Shown here piece after piece: positions 38,645 to 53,735 of a DNA stretch of 64,000 nt. The DNA comes from Trichoplax adhaerens (lineage: Eukaryota > Placozoa > Uniplacotomia > Trichoplacea > Trichoplacidae), in assembly GCF_000150275.1 (NCBI RefSeq), contig NW_002060946.1, positions 1,197,530 through 1,261,529 on the forward strand. Reading direction: 5' to 3'. A program made the position numbers and the translations under genes. Positions within the stretch are counted from its first letter, which is position 1. Each line of letters opens with the position of its first letter. Below the pieces are notes generated by a model. That model saw only the letters and a program-made list of their open reading frames with translations. It was not told where the DNA came from and searched no databases.

Positions 38645-39512
38645 AACGTTACGAGATTATAATATTAAGAATTCTATTATTAGCAACAGTGTGGCTTTTA
38701 TTGCAAACAATGCAATTTGTATATATGTTAAAATTGAAGCTTGCTTCATCATTTTCCCTTTCAAATTAACTTGTCCATAATATAATGTATTGAGCAGTCT
38801 TTATAGCACTAAGATTATATCGATCTGTGATAATTTTTGTTTTGAAACAGCAAAATATGCGGCTATATTTAACAACGGTAGCAACGTGAAGTTATCGCTA
38901 CTCTCTTTACTGTACTGTATGTATGTCTCTAACTGCTATTACAATTTGGAAACTAAATCAAAATTTTTATTAAACATTTGTAACCTAACTTACGCGAGAA
39001 GTCAAAGAGTATTTTTACAATGTTTTTGTCTCAAGTACTGCATTAATATCAATACTAGAACAATTAGTATTGTGGCTATAGTAATGAAAGCAGACTATCA
39101 ATTGCTATTACTGACATAGGTTGGATACTGGTTATTGCCCTGGGTATATATGTACAGTTACACAAAAACAACACAAAATAATGGCATAATTAGGCTAAGC
39201 TTTATTTAGATAAATTCGTGCATTTTTCATCGTTATTCGATGGCTTATAGTGTAAATCTGTAACATACCGGCGATAAGGATGTATTTTTTGGATACTATA
39301 ATTAAACGTGATATGAACAGGTATTTACGATAGAAACTGCGATGAATGCTTTAAATAGATCTGTAACTAATTAATTATCTGAAACTAGAGATACAGTACA
39401 TTGGTCATGCAGTTATTTGAATCAAATAGAGTAGATTACTTGTGATTATGCTAGAAACGACTACGGACGATTACTCAATCGTGGGAATTATATAACTATT
39501 AGTAGCTATACT
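38645..39512. other. Tail-to-tail gap COG3 / EBPL
   Basis: This gap holds the two 3' ends. TTTATT near 39203 reads AATAAA on the minus strand and may serve EBPL. A long open frame at about 38790-39119 has no ATG and no family features and is rejected. No GTAC cluster is present. Confidence 0.55.
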
Positions 39513-41162
<1,650 letters not shown>

Positions 41163-43626
41163 CTCTGCATACAACCTGTAAAGAAAAAAATAATATAACG
41201 AGTACTGTCTACACAGCGAGATCACGATCGTGCTATCCATTTATGGGTTATTTTCCATTATCATTAAAGCATAATACTGATCAATATTGCATTGAAAATC
41301 AAGACTATTTAATACAGTATACAGTACAATCCATGATTCAATTTGTCCTTTTATAGTATGACTGCTAGTTCAAGACTAGAATAGCACAATATACAATATG
41401 GATACATAGGTGAAATGTTTTATTATCGCCAAGTATGTAGAGATGGTCGATCAATAAATGCATGGAATCATGAAGAAAGGCAGAAAACCTGCAAGTCAGC
41501 ACGCTCTAAACGAATACTAGCATAAGTTTGATTTCACTTTTAACCGAAACAATTTGTTGACACGGTCAACGATATAGTTCATTCCTAATACCTACTGGTA
41601 TCAGGGGCTACTGAAAGAGAGAAGATATTATGCTACTAGAATTAGAATGGGACCGAATCTGTGCATTGCATTCTTTGTTACAACTTGGTATGGTATTTTT
41701 TTGGCTACTGGTATTGATGTGACTGTAGCCACTGTTCCTCCATCAGCTATGGCCATGAGGCCATGATGATGGTGTATTTTCACTGTGGTTGAAGTAACAA
41801 CTTGTTGATCAGGCTTTGTATTGTAGACTTGGCACGAGTTGTATTTACCTTTTTTTTTATCATTAATGATGTTAAGTTGTTGAAAAGATTTTGGTCATCA
41901 TCCTGGCATTATTTTATGGGCTGTAGGAACAAGTCGAGTGAGAAGTATAGAAACTACTGCAGACTATTTGGTTAGATTAGCAAAATGCCGAGTCGTATTC
42001 ATTGCATGCATGATATGAACCCGATCATAATTTGCACGCCCATCTGATTTGCAAGAAGAAACTGCGCATTGCATTTTTGTTTTATTTTATCCGTCAGCAA
42101 GTATTCATTATTCCACGATTCGATTCTCGTTGATAGGACGACTAGAAATGTCTATTAGAGTATCGTCGATGAAGAGGAGTACGGTGATCCACTATCCCCA
42201 GTTGAGTACTGTCTCTATCTCAGAGCAACCTAAAAATCTATTTTCTTTTTACTTTCTACTGGGTATTTAAATGACTGCTATTGGAATTGCAATAACTTAT
42301 AGCAATGGGGTTTATGCTATTTGTTAGTAAAATAAATAAATAAAGGAATTGCATTTATGCATGGATACACTATCCATGTTATGGACAGTATACCAATCGC
42401 TTGAACAAGGCAAGGCAGTCTAGTCATTGTGAAGCACTTGTGCTACTACTCTCCGAGGAGGTCGCATTGATGGTTTGTCGTCATTGTAGGCTGGTTTTCG
42501 CTTGATTTCCTATCCATGGCTTGATAACAATCGAGATCCGTCTATCATGACATATCTAGATACGCATACTTACGCTAATTTTTGGATCCAATTGAAACTA
42601 GCTGGATAGCAAGACGGAGTAATTTCCAGCTACGCTGCAGCGATTTCTTCTTTCTCCTAGCGTAAGGTGATTAATAGGTTAATGGCAACGACGGTTTGGA
42701 TTCAAGGCGGTAATCCAAGTCCAGATTGGCTTCACAATTGATGTTGACATGGCTACGGTATCACCTACAGTACAGTATCACCTGTTTGCGCACAATACGT
42801 ACTGTACAGTGTGCACTGTACACTGTACTGTACACTAGGATGATAGAAGTCCATGGTGCAGTTGCTGTGTACTGCATCGGACCAAAATGTGTAAAATAAA
42901 TGTCATGTCATTTCTTGTTGCTAAAATGTAAACAACGCCTACATTTACGACATCTATTTTGCATCGAGGTGGATTGTATTGTATGAATAGACCCGTTGTG
43001 GTTGGCAGATTCAGGACTCTTCCAGAACCTCTGCGGTCTTGATAAATAAGTGTAGAAAATGACATGTACTTTAACTATATAGTTTGAAGTAGATACTAAC
43101 AGTGCTCAACTTGCTGTAGAGTAGTATTGTACTATGGACTACAACTACTGTAGAACATCGTTGACGGTGTACAGTAGGGGACAAAAATCCCTGGTTGTAC
43201 TGTTTAGACTATGAGAAGAAGACTATAGTAGGTATTGTAGTAGTTCATCGCTACCAAGTTGGTTTTACACAGTATGATGTCTAGTTACAGCTGTAGCGTA
43301 TACTTCAATTGACCGTAAAAATCGCAGCTTCCATATGATTGTCTCCTCAGGGCCGCGTCCATCCTTCTCGTTTTCCGAATATTGAGCTGTCGCCATTGTA
43401 TACTACTGCTATACAGTGTATTGAACGCCTATAACGTGTTATGTCGCTGACTGTACTTTCACTACTGTCTCGATCTTCGATTGGATTAATACGGGTGTTG
43501 TTATTTTTCTCGACCCCTTTTGCCCTTTGCCCTCATAGATTGATCAACTCCTAATGGAAAATTAGCTTTAATTGGCGAGTAGAGAAAGTATAACTTGTCC
43601 CTTGTTCAACAGAGTGGGTTTCCCTT
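41163..43626. other. Divergent intergenic region EBPL / LIPE
   Basis: This 2.5-kb head-to-head gap contains a small ATACAGTATACAGTACA run near 41320 and the compact GTAC cluster at 42766-42835. Open frames in the gap (for example 42049-42270) have no family features. Promoters are not pinned down. Confidence 0.6.
42766..42835. repeat. GTAC-palindrome cluster (EBPL/LIPE gap)
   Basis: The cluster contains CAGTACAGTATCACCTG, then CGTACTGTACAGTGTGCACTGTACACTGTACTGTAC in sections. It is the smallest of the clusters, about 790 bp upstream of the LIPE start. Confidence 0.8.
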
Positions 43627-46600
43627 ATGCAAAACGAGAGGGAACTGAAGGCGATGGAAGATAGCAATGGATTTTCCTGGCAAAGAGGCGAAATGAAGAG
43701 ACAAGAATCATCCACAGACGACGTCTTCTTGATCGAGAAACAAACCACTACTACTGCTGCTGGAAGCAATGGCCATTTCAATAAGCGATGCCATGATTCT
43801 TGTACCATCAATCAGACCTATTTCCAGCGTTGTATGGATCGACTTAAAGCTACAGCTAATGGCAATCATTACTCACCCTTATTACAACTGTTAACTCAAA
43901 TTGATAACCTTACCGACCAAATTGAAAATCATTTTATCTCCTTGGACAAGTTGTCCGATAGCGAGAAATCACTGATTGGCTACGTCCAGTGTATCAAGAT
44001 AGATATGATTCACTTAGTCGATCATCATTTATGGTATATATTAGATAGGATTCATACCTACGATTGTTGGCAAGATGGTACCAAAGGCAATGGCTATCGA
44101 TCTGTTTTAACCGTGATGCAGTCATGCTTAGTTAAAATGAAAACAGTTTTAGCCAGTGTTCAAGTCAACATGAAAAAATTACTCTTTCGTTTAGCCAAAT
44201 ATTTGACTGAATTGGAAGATTTTACGCGTGTTTTCTCTCATCTAGCCAGTATGTTACAAGCCATGAAACAACTTATGATGTTAACATCGGACGGTCGATT
44301 ATTTCATGAATTCAATAATACATCCCATGATTTTTTACAGCAAGTGGATAATTTAGATCAAGAATGTTTTTATGGCCGCGTTTTCGCATTTCAAGTAAGG
44401 CAAAGGACAATATTTATCTTTGTCCAATACTTGTTTCCCTATGAACCAGTCCAAATTGTGCTTTTGCAGTTTTACATTATTCTTTCACAAACTCTTTCGT
44501 CTCCGTTCATATGCGTATAGTTAATGTATCCAATCATGTCTAGTAGAATATATTAAACACATGCTTACAGTAGATGCAATAGACGGTGATTAGAATCCAA
44601 CAGGATTCATTTACCCTAAGTTTATTAAAGTTGGCGAGTTATTTTCAAATGTCAACTACAAGGCGCTTAGTAAAGTTGTCACAAATAGTCCCAATGATAT
44701 TTTCCCTTCGAGTTGGATGGATTTATCCACTGAGTAAATTACACATCTTGTCACAAATTGAAGGATACGAATTGTAATTTAATTCTCATTGACTCGTAGG
44801 AATAAAAGAAAACTCTTTATGCATTAACTGTACTGAGTTATTATTATTATTATTTCTATATCATAATACCAATCCTGTCTACTTTATTTTCTAACCTACT
44901 GAGCATGGACTACATTAATTAATTCCAAGTCTACTGGAGTGGTGTCAAAAATTGGTTCTCGTCTCTATTTTACAAACACAGAGTAAAACCCCAGTAGAAA
45001 CATCCAATTTTTATTACCTCCATTCATATCGTTTTTTTTTTCGCTTATTTATTTGTTTTATTTTATAAACATTTGATCACGCCATCTCATCATAGAAAAT
45101 GAATAAAATGAACCTTATTTTCTCTTTCCCATATTTAATCAGACATGAAGCATACGCCCAGTAGATCATCTATAGTAGTCAAATGATTCAAAGAAAATTT
45201 CAGTATAAAAGGATAAATCATTATTTTACAACTGTAATGTAAAATTTTCGACGTCTTCAGTCTATTGTGATTTAATTTGTGGTATCTAACCAACAATATC
45301 ATAGGAAATTTTATCGCCGAAAATTATGACAATACCATTGCCCTATTTTTATTTTTTATCACCTCCTTATAGCGAATAGAACTGTTATTCTTGACGTCAA
45401 TGCCAAACTGTGTTATATTGTGTCGTTATATCTTTATATTATTTGACTTGATTGAATTATCGCTTAATGCTGCATTCATCTTGTTTCTGCCTATAGTATC
45501 CGGACTCGATCGCGAATTCTTTAAAAGTAATTAATCTTATGATGGCGGCCTATGGTGAAGCTTTTGCCCGTCATAATAATATTGCTGTGCGCGCTGCTGG
45601 TTTAGTATTGTATAGTGCCAAGTATTATTCGAATCCACAATTAAAAGCGAGACAAATTGTCGATTTATCCAAAAATCAACAGATAGAATTTACTAAATCA
45701 TTTTGGCAGCTGAACGAAAATCAGCTATTACGGGTAGGATTATATCAAGTACAATAATCATGATAAGCAAAGCATTCAAAAATATCTTATAATTATTAAT
45801 TATACCATATTTTCTAGATACAATTATTTTTCTGAATATGCTAGCATTTGCAATCTTGAGTAGATAATTCATTTGCCGTTAATAGTAATTAGCTAAGCCA
45901 GGCGTACCGTGGCTGAATAGGAATACTTTAGAAATTGCCTAATTGCTATTAATTAATTTTTTTCAACATGCGTATTAATCTATTTTCCTATAATGACCAG
46001 CATGTACCGTCTTTGCTGTGTAACTCGGTTGCCGTTAACCAAACCATTCAAGTTAAAATGGAAACGATGAATATTCACAACACGGATAACAAACTGATGG
46101 TGATACCATTCCCTGGAAATAATCCTGATGCAGTGATCAATATGAGATTACTGTCATATTACGCTCGGAAAGGACAGGTAGATAATACGTCATACTACAC
46201 CTATATTTGAATTTAGTATTGATCCTTAACGGTACTTTCTATTGAAAATTTAGGAAGTGAATAAGTTGGTCACATTTATGACAACGCTGCAATTTCGTGA
46301 AATGCCATACTCGAAAGGAATCGTAATCCATTTCCATGGCGGAGGATTTATTGCTCAGTCTTCCAGATCACACGAGGTAATTTTTAAAATATGAAGTGTA
46401 ATAAGAAATTAAATATTAATAGTAAATAGGATTAATCAAATCATTTCCTATTATACGCTCTTATAGTTATCTTATTGTACATACTATCTCTACATATACC
46501 AGTATAGACTAAATGCACGCTTACTTCAATTAGATTTATCTAAGGTCTTGGGTAAGAAATTTGGATGTGCCAGTTGTTAGTATAGACTATACCTTGTCAC

Positions 46601-47487
46601 CGGAAGCTTCATTTCCTTACGCTATTGAAGAATGCTTTTATGCCTACTGTTGGATATTGCAACATATTTCATTGATGGGTTCTACTGCAGAATATGTATG
46701 TTTGACTGGTGATTCAGCAGGTGCTACGCTTGCCGTATGTGTCGCTATGAGAGCTGCTGAATATGGTCTTCGAATACCTGATGGCATCGTGTGCTCATAT
46801 CCTGCTTTCATGTTTAGAAATGCTGCTTCTCCATCACGTTGTTTGTCCTACTTCGATCCGTTATTGCAGCAAGGATTTCTAACAACCTGTTTGTCCGCCT
46901 ATCTTGGCGTTACAGTCGACAACGCTCACGTAAATAAATCATCGACAACTTCCAATGGAATAGACAAAGTAGATAATGATAACATTGTTAATGGCGATAT
47001 AGTAGATGAAAATAATAACATTCAGTGTACAAAAGATGTTCCTAAAAACGAAAGCAGCAGCCCAAGACCAATCCTTTCCTTAACCGATCATGTACTTGAT
47101 AATCCATATTTATCACCTCTTCTAGCTGACGATAATCTATTATCCAAAATACCGCCTATGAGAATTAATGTAAGTTTATTATAAACTTCCAAATGCTATC
47201 GTAACAAGAAGATAGCAATTTTAACCGGGCACTAATCAACAGTGATTTGTTCATTCTTTTGATTACAATTCCTATTTTAGGCATGCGATCTTGATCCAAT
47301 ATTGGATGATTCAATTGCATTTGCTCGACGTCTGAAAAGGGTTGGTGTAGATGTTCAAGTACGGGTATTTTCTGAGTTACCGCATGGTTTTCTAAATTTT
47401 GTGTATATTAGTGAAGAAGCTACTGCTGCTTCTGATGAGATTGTCAGTCAAATGAAGTCATTTCTATCTGATAGCACCTCAAGCTAG
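43627..47487 (+). CDS. LIPE: Hormone-sensitive lipase
   Basis: This neutral cytosolic lipase hydrolyses diacylglycerol and cholesteryl, retinyl and other esters. Six exons join in frame: 43627-44394, 45497-45733, 46001-46177, 46254-46376, 46534-47169 and 47281-47487; 2,148 nt, 715 residues. The HSL N-terminal domain covers residues 1 to about 400 (NGYRS, ECFYGRVFAFQ, TKSFWQLNE). The alpha/beta hydrolase domain carries the oxyanion HGGG at 422-425, nucleophile Ser496 in GDSAG, Asp652 in LDPILDD and His682 in LPHGF. The Asp-His spacing of 30 matches mammals. The regulatory insert before NPYLSPLL is only about 64 residues, Asn/Asp-rich, with no RRxS phosphorylation site. The exon 3 acceptor is set at GACCAG/CATGTA because an upstream in-frame reading has no AG. 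The start could also be the second Met (43654). Confidence 0.93.
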
Positions 47488-48583
47488 AGATGCAATCAGA
47501 TAGTAATTGCAAATTTACGTCTTCGATAAAATTGATCATTTTGATATTGCACTCATTTTATCACAACTTCGGTATTAAAAATATTTGTAATTTATATATA
47601 TATTTGTGGAATAATTCCGAATATTTACAGTATAGCATATAAAGGATTATCTGTAGGAGATATTGTACTGCAATAGGTTATCGTGGAAATTGTTAATTTA
47701 TTCAGTTTTCAAGTAATGATAATTCTACGGTATAACATTTCTGGTTAATGAAACTGAAAAATAGATATACATGTTACTGTATATTAATAGTAGATTTAGT
47801 TTGTTTGGAACTCTGGACATATGGATTTGAACTTTACCAATATTTATATTACATACACGCTTTCTACATTTATTCATGTAAGATGTGTGACGAGATATTT
47901 ATGACACATTAGAAATATCAAAAGTTAATATTCATAGCATTTTTACAGTTTAACAATGGTCTCCTGTTCATCCTTATTTTGTTTTTAGCCTTATTAGCCT
48001 TTCTTATCTATAATGACTATTCACCTTAGGATACATTTTCAATGAAAATGTATCACAGTATGGCGATCGTTTTTAGTATAACTTGAGGATAATAAATAAA
48101 AATCTAAGTAAATTTTCACTGAGCTAATGCTGATGACGAAATATTGAGGTGAAGGATTTGTACGGAGTATTTACATACATCAACACAGTCAAAAAAATTC
48201 CATAAGTACATACAGTAATGATATTAAATAACTTTTGAATAAGTTAGTTGTTTTAGAAGTATTTGTGGAAACTAAAACAATCAAAGTGGCTAATTCTGTA
48301 AGATTATGTTGAAAATAGGTCATCTCTGCTATGATTACTTGTATCGTTATACAGTACTGAGTTGTCATAGTCGATGTAACCTAAATTTATTCGACAAGCT
48401 TCAGGCCGTGAAGTGTTCGCCATTGATCGAAAGCTATTGTAACAGAAACAATGTATAGCAAATTAGATTGCGAAAATGATCACATATTCAATATTTCAGA
48501 AAATGCGATCCAGTAGCAATTTATTTGTCTCACTAAAGGGAAAAATCAAACAGTATGATAACATTGTGTGTGTAAAGCCCTGC
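47488..48583. other. Tail-to-tail gap LIPE / Ig-FN3 gene
   Basis: This AT-rich 1.1-kb gap shows no coding exon or repeat. AATAAATAAAAATC near 48090 could be a polyadenylation signal for LIPE. Only an isolated CAGTAC word is present, no cluster. Confidence 0.55.
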
Positions 48584-50385
48584 TCAAGGGTTCATTTCTA
48601 ACCGTTTCGTCCATATTCGATATAAAATGCCTCCGATAATCACCAACAGACAAAATCCAACACTAATCCCAATAGATAGCATTTGAGTCACGGATTGTCG
48701 TGTTTCATTAGCATCCACTGCTAGTAACAGAATTTAAAACTCATTAACTGCGTAATAAGTGGCAAAAAAAATTGAAATTATTAAAGCCCAAAATGACTTA
48801 TTACCTGTAGTATTGACCCTAGTATCATTAATACCTATTTAGCGGTATGAGATAGTTGATTATTTATTGATCATAAAATGATACATATATTCAACATGGA
48901 TATAAAAGTATTATCAGAATTCTTACCGTGGCTATCGGAGAGACTATTAGTATGTGTTGGAGAAATTGAATTTAAGATTGTCGAAGTTTCTACATCAGGC
49001 TTAGAAGTTTGTGTTGCGGTAATCATTAAATCGGGAGAACATACGGTTGATGCGCTTGGAATTAATTTATCTGTAATCATAGATTCTTTCTTTATCGTTG
49101 TTGAGATCTCGATTTCTGTAGTTGTAGTTGGGTTAGTCGTAGTTTGTAAGGTTCCAGTTTCATCAGTTATCGTAGCAGATAGTATGTCAAGCGATGATGA
49201 AGTGGACGATGAACGGCAACATTTAAATGGAGAAGCTAAGAGTAATAATTACGTCGTTTAAGTAAACAGAAAGTGACCAGAAAATTTGAATATCAAGTCA
49301 AGTTATAAAAATTTGCAACGTAAGGCAACTTACCTGCTCCAACGAGCAACATTAATTTTAAGCTGTCTCCAATGTAATCTCTAGAAAGCAAAGTGCAAGT
49401 GTAGCAATTTTGCGGCTTTAACCCCTTTAAAATGAGGGAAGTTTGATTTGTATCGGTTTGAATAGAATGACAGAAATGGTTCGTCGATGCACACTCTACG
49501 ACATAGTGATGCTTGTGATGATTATCGTCAGCATGAGACCAGGTGAATAGAGCAGAGGAATTAGAGCGATTAACAAGTTCAAAATGTTTCGGCTCCTTAG
49601 GTGGTACTACATTTAGACATAAAAATGGAGTAAATATAATAATTGTTGATTTTTTATATCGTGTCATGCTAACTCTCTCTTCATCTACTTTTGGATTGTT
49701 AAATCATTCCATTACCTATTTTTACTGTAAGCATTATAAGAATAGTTAAATCACAATGAATATTTACAAAGCTATACGTAGCGCACAAAATTGTAGTCAT
49801 TTTTACGTTGTAGTTGATTATACAACATTAAGGAGACTTGTTAGTTTTTTATTTGTTGAAAATATCTAAAAATTGTAATGGTTGATTATTCACAATTTAT
49901 TTACACCCGGCGCTTAGCAGAGAATGATGTATTTAAATAAATAATAAACTATTACCTAAGACATTGAGTTTAATAGTTTTTTTATCATCTTGCATAGCGG
50001 AAAAATACGAAGCAGCACATTTATAAATACCATCATGGCTTGTTGTGATATTGAGGATAGTGATCCCTATTGTAACATTTGTCATTGATTTGTTATAAAA
50101 GCTTTTAACGGTTGATTGATCTCCTTCGTCAATTAAATAATCTTTATTAGAATTCATAACCAATAAGTATGGTGGCCACGTCTTTTCTACTTTACCAAAG
50201 GATAATAAATCTAAAGGTCTTCCTTGATTGTCAATTAGCCTGGCTGTACATTGTAAACTTATAGTTTGATGGATTACCGGGGAAATTGGACTATTAGGTG
50301 TTATTATAACATCGCTCATGACATGAGCGATGTCTGCCAGAAAAATAACTATTACTAGAAAGAGCAACGCCAATTTATTCCACAT
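48584..50385 (-). CDS. Ig-FN3 single-pass membrane glycoprotein, unassigned
   Basis: The start is at 50385, and five exons join in phase: 49956-50385, 49334-49606, 48927-49235, 48805-48834 (30 nt) and 48584-48717; 1,176 nt, 391 residues. A signal peptide (LALLFLVIVIFLADIAHVMS) leads into one Ig-like domain with Cys46 (LQCTAR) and the paired cysteine in DGIYKCAAS. A fibronectin type III domain follows (PPKEPKHFELVNRSNSSALFTW ... LKGLKPQNCYTC, in parts). Next comes a Thr/Ser-rich stalk of about 110 residues (TTTNPTTTTE). A transmembrane helix lies at about 360-382, followed by an eight-residue tail (TKRLEMNP). Several NxS/T sites suggest glycosylation. The architecture fits a cell-surface adhesion or receptor accessory protein, but I recognise no ortholog. 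With almost no cytoplasmic tail, signalling would need a partner. Confidence 0.8.
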
Positions 50386-52359
50386 TAATTAATTTTTTCT
50401 GCTATAATTGCTAGATGGCAATCTAAAATTTGAAATTATGTAAACTTTAATTTATTATTACTTTCTTTACATCAACAATTGTAGAAGTACATAAAATTCA
50501 TTAAGGAAATTAGTTTGCTAAAGCTTTATGAACTTCTAAATTACACCAGTCGATATATATTTATTGTCTTATCCTTAGGCTAATTTAACAAAACAGTTTA
50601 TGATGACATAAGCTACAATAAAATAAAGCTTTTATAATGACGAAATGCGAGAGAGTTAATTTATTAGTATCTAAAGCGGATAGAAGGGGTACAACCGTAT
50701 AAATTATGAACTATCTCTGGCGGGTATGGTAGTCGCTGCTACCGTTAATACTACTCAATAAATTGTTTTATTCCATTCTTTTAGTAATCTCTGTACTGTG
50801 GCTCAACGGATGTTTATTATATTATTCAATAGACAATAACTTTTTATTACTATGTATTAAAATTTTAATAACTTTATTTTATTATCAATTAACCTAGGTA
50901 TACATAAATGATAATGGGGGCAGCATGAAGTAAGTACCTGATATTAAGTTGAAGGTTTGGTAAAACTGAAAGGTGGTACTGGATAAATATCTTCAGTCAC
51001 CGTGGTTAATTTCAATGGTAAGGAATTATTCCATGTAATGGCTATACGCTGTCTTATATGCCTTTATACTGGCATTTTGAAAGTGTTGTTTATCATGTGT
51101 TCATTGGATTTTTCGAGTCTATTAATATCACGATGTATATTATTTATTTATAGCAGCGAATTAGTTTACCTTATTTCACGTTACGTTGATTGCATGGTTG
51201 AAAGACGTAAATTATTGCTAAAAATAAATTAATGCTATGTAACCTTAGCATACGTACGCGTGGGCAGGTATATTTTATCTGTTACTATGTAGGGCGTTCT
51301 ATGTCTTATATTGGTGATGTTGATGTTGTTTTTCGATAAGGACCACTCGACAACGAGTTGTTTTCCCCCTTCCTTATACTGCAGAACATGAGAAGAAGAA
51401 AAAAATTGATAGCGTAGTCCGTATTGTTAACAGGCTTAATATAGCAAAGCACACGATGTTGGCTTTATCTTCAAATATGGGATCTACTCGCATAGTTTAT
51501 ATGGATCATAATTGGCCGTTTATGGGAATGTGAATACTTATGAGTATATTCTCCCCTTCTATACTTTAAGATTGCGAAGAAATTGGTGAATAGTCTCTAC
51601 TTTTAACGGGGTTAATAGTGAAGGATACGATAATAACCGTGTCCTTAATATGTTATATACGGATTATACGTGCACATTGAGTATAGTCGTAATTTCTGAA
51701 ATGGGAATACCGTTATTTTCTCTTTTTATAGATTAAATTAAGGAGAAATCATAAATACTGAAGTACTTTTAATTTTAGACAAGCTAATAGCAAAAGGGTA
51801 CAACAATACTTCTATCTTTAATAGTATATGTGCTACATATATGTGCATAGAGAGAAAGAGAGAGATACCATAATTGTAGTCTGTGAAATATTAAGTCTCT
51901 GACTATTATGTAATATCGCCTCTGTTATTGCTTCATAAGGGGATCAAGTTTCGGTCATTAGAGCTCTTTGCAATTTCTGTGATGAAGACAATTATAACCT
52001 TTTATCACACCCCATTGGACGTCATAGAGTGAAGAGAAATGAAAAATAATGCTATATTCAGCTATAAGTGGTTACTATGTCATCGTCTACGTGTAGTGTA
52101 TTTATGTTTCCACTACTTCTGACAGTTACCAAAACAAATTTGAATACCAGTGTGATTTGTTGTTAACTGCTAGGATATGCATATTGAACGGTGTAATATT
52201 AGCCTAGTAGAAATGTATTACTAGGTTAGAAGTATAATGAAAAGTTGATAGACTAAACAAGTTAAGTTTTCTGCTAATCTATCTCAATCATTTGGTAAAT
52301 TTGAGCTGATATTTGCCAATATTTAAGCGATCAAATTCATATTGCGTAACTTAATTAAA

Positions 52360-52373
52360 GTACAGTACAGTAC
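52360..52373. repeat. Short GTAC run
   Basis: GTACAGTACAGTAC is an isolated perfect 5-bp periodic run about 1.4 kb upstream of EBP. It is the same word family as the larger clusters. Confidence 0.7.
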
Positions 52374-53021
52374 AATGAGTGTACTTCTGGGCTTTGGATA
52401 TTCAACTCCAATACCTAACTTAAATCATATCGAACCTCCTAGTTGAAAGCTTAATTTGAACATCTACATCTTATGAAATTGCGTTAGTGCATGGTAAAAT
52501 TGGCATTGAACATATTATATATCATTCTCTGGACGCAGTTCAGCCCATGTCAGTTTGAAAATTCAAGATCTTTTAGCATCTAATACCGATACTGCAATAC
52601 GCTTATATGAAGATTGCTCGATGCTGTAGTTGCAAACGATACAACGGAGATTCAGGACTGAGAAGGAAATCTTATATTTAGATTTATAGAAAGTGATCCT
52701 CATAATATGGTAGACACTTTACCAGTCCTTCGTCAGCTGAGCTGGCAGGGAGTAAACGAATGATTTAATTGTTTCGCCTACTGTTCATTTAGGTATCGTG
52801 ACTATTTGTTCTGCTGTCGACTCACTTCAATACTTGTCATTCTCCATACTAGAAATTCTATGAAAATTCTTTTAGCATCAGGTGCAGTCTTTGGTATTCA
52901 TTTTAACCCTAAGCCTCCCTCCTTAAACTGCCGGCTTTTTGTACCCTCAACGGCAGTTTGTCCATTTTCTATTCGAAGTCACGGTTCTCTATCCCAGATA
53001 CTATGTATTCAATAATTCATC

Positions 53022-53060
53022 TTTACAATACTGTAAAGTGTACACTGTACAGTACAAGTC
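53022..53060. repeat. Short GTAC cluster upstream of EBP
   Basis: AATACTGTAAAGTGTACACTGTACAGTACA, read in sections, is followed by AAAGAGGTTTTTC. The same AAGAGGTTT word follows a GTAC run at 22945. Confidence 0.7.
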
Positions 53061-53127
53061 TATTTGTATCAGAGGTCAAAGAGGTTTTTCTTTTACCCCT
53101 AGACAAACTAAAGTGATGACTAGAACC

Positions 53128-53158
53128 ATGGACTAGAAGACCTTCCTCTAGTAGTCCA
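53128..53158. repeat. Inverted repeat around AGTAGTCC
   Basis: CATGGACTA at 53128 and TAGTCCATG at about 53150 can pair across a loop of about a dozen bases (GAAGACCTTCCTCTAG). The AGTAGTCC arm is the word seen in the 53-bp repeats at 23323 and, as AGTAGTCA, near 58044. Confidence 0.6.
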
Positions 53159-53428
53159 TGCTAGCACACAAGATATCTGCTGTATTTCTCCATTTTTAAA
53201 ACAAGCCCAACGTGGGAATAGAAGCTAACAAAAATATGTTGGCGACTTGCGGTTTTATTTCACTACTCTGCGATGCAACCGCAGACGATGGCCATGGTGT
53301 GCCAAACCACTGGTCTAACCCACGGCTTCTGACACAGGATGCATGCCTGCTGGTCGGGTGTGGTTGTTCAAGGTCAGGCGATGATGTCATTCTTTTAAGT
53401 TACGAACGCACCAACATTCCAACAATAG

Positions 53429-53520
53429 TGTACAGTGCACAGTGTACAGTATGCGCTGCGGCTTGATTTCTGTATATTCACTGTACACTGTACGGTACCG
53501 TACGTACAGTACCAGTACTA
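53429..53520. repeat. GTAC-palindrome cluster next to EBP start
   Basis: GTGTACAGTGCACAGTGTAC and CACTGTACACTGTACGGTAC with CGTACGTACAGTACCAGTAC (in parts) lie about 220-310 bp upstream of the EBP ATG. Confidence 0.85.
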
Positions 53521-53735
53521 CCTCCACCGGTCTGGTGGTTCGAGGCCATCAGCAACTGGAAAGTGTTGATTCAGAAAAAGCTCATCAATTGCTGAAGAGG
53601 AAGGTGCATCTCCGGTGGATCTTACTGCAGAATCGTGCTGATCGACAGAATTTGAGATATCGATTGTGCATTAGCAAACGTGTAGGCAAAATCTCAACGT
53701 GGTCAAGACACTTATATCTTGGATAGCAAGAGTAC

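Noticed and set aside
38790-39119. 109-codon plus-strand open frame after COG3
   Set aside because: It has no ATG at its start, no acceptor or domain, and lies in the convergent 3' UTR region.
41163-41240. Upstream start for EBPL giving 26 extra residues
   Set aside because: The start at 41162 already gives the family length, and the extension has no counterpart in EBPL.
44586-44777. 63-codon open frame in LIPE intron 1
   Set aside because: Exons 1 and 2 of LIPE join directly in phase with continuous family similarity, and the peptide shows no recognisable features.
48878-49261. 127-codon plus-strand open frame
   Set aside because: It is antisense to the Thr/Ser-rich stalk exon of the Ig-FN3 gene, whose composition leaves the opposite strand open.
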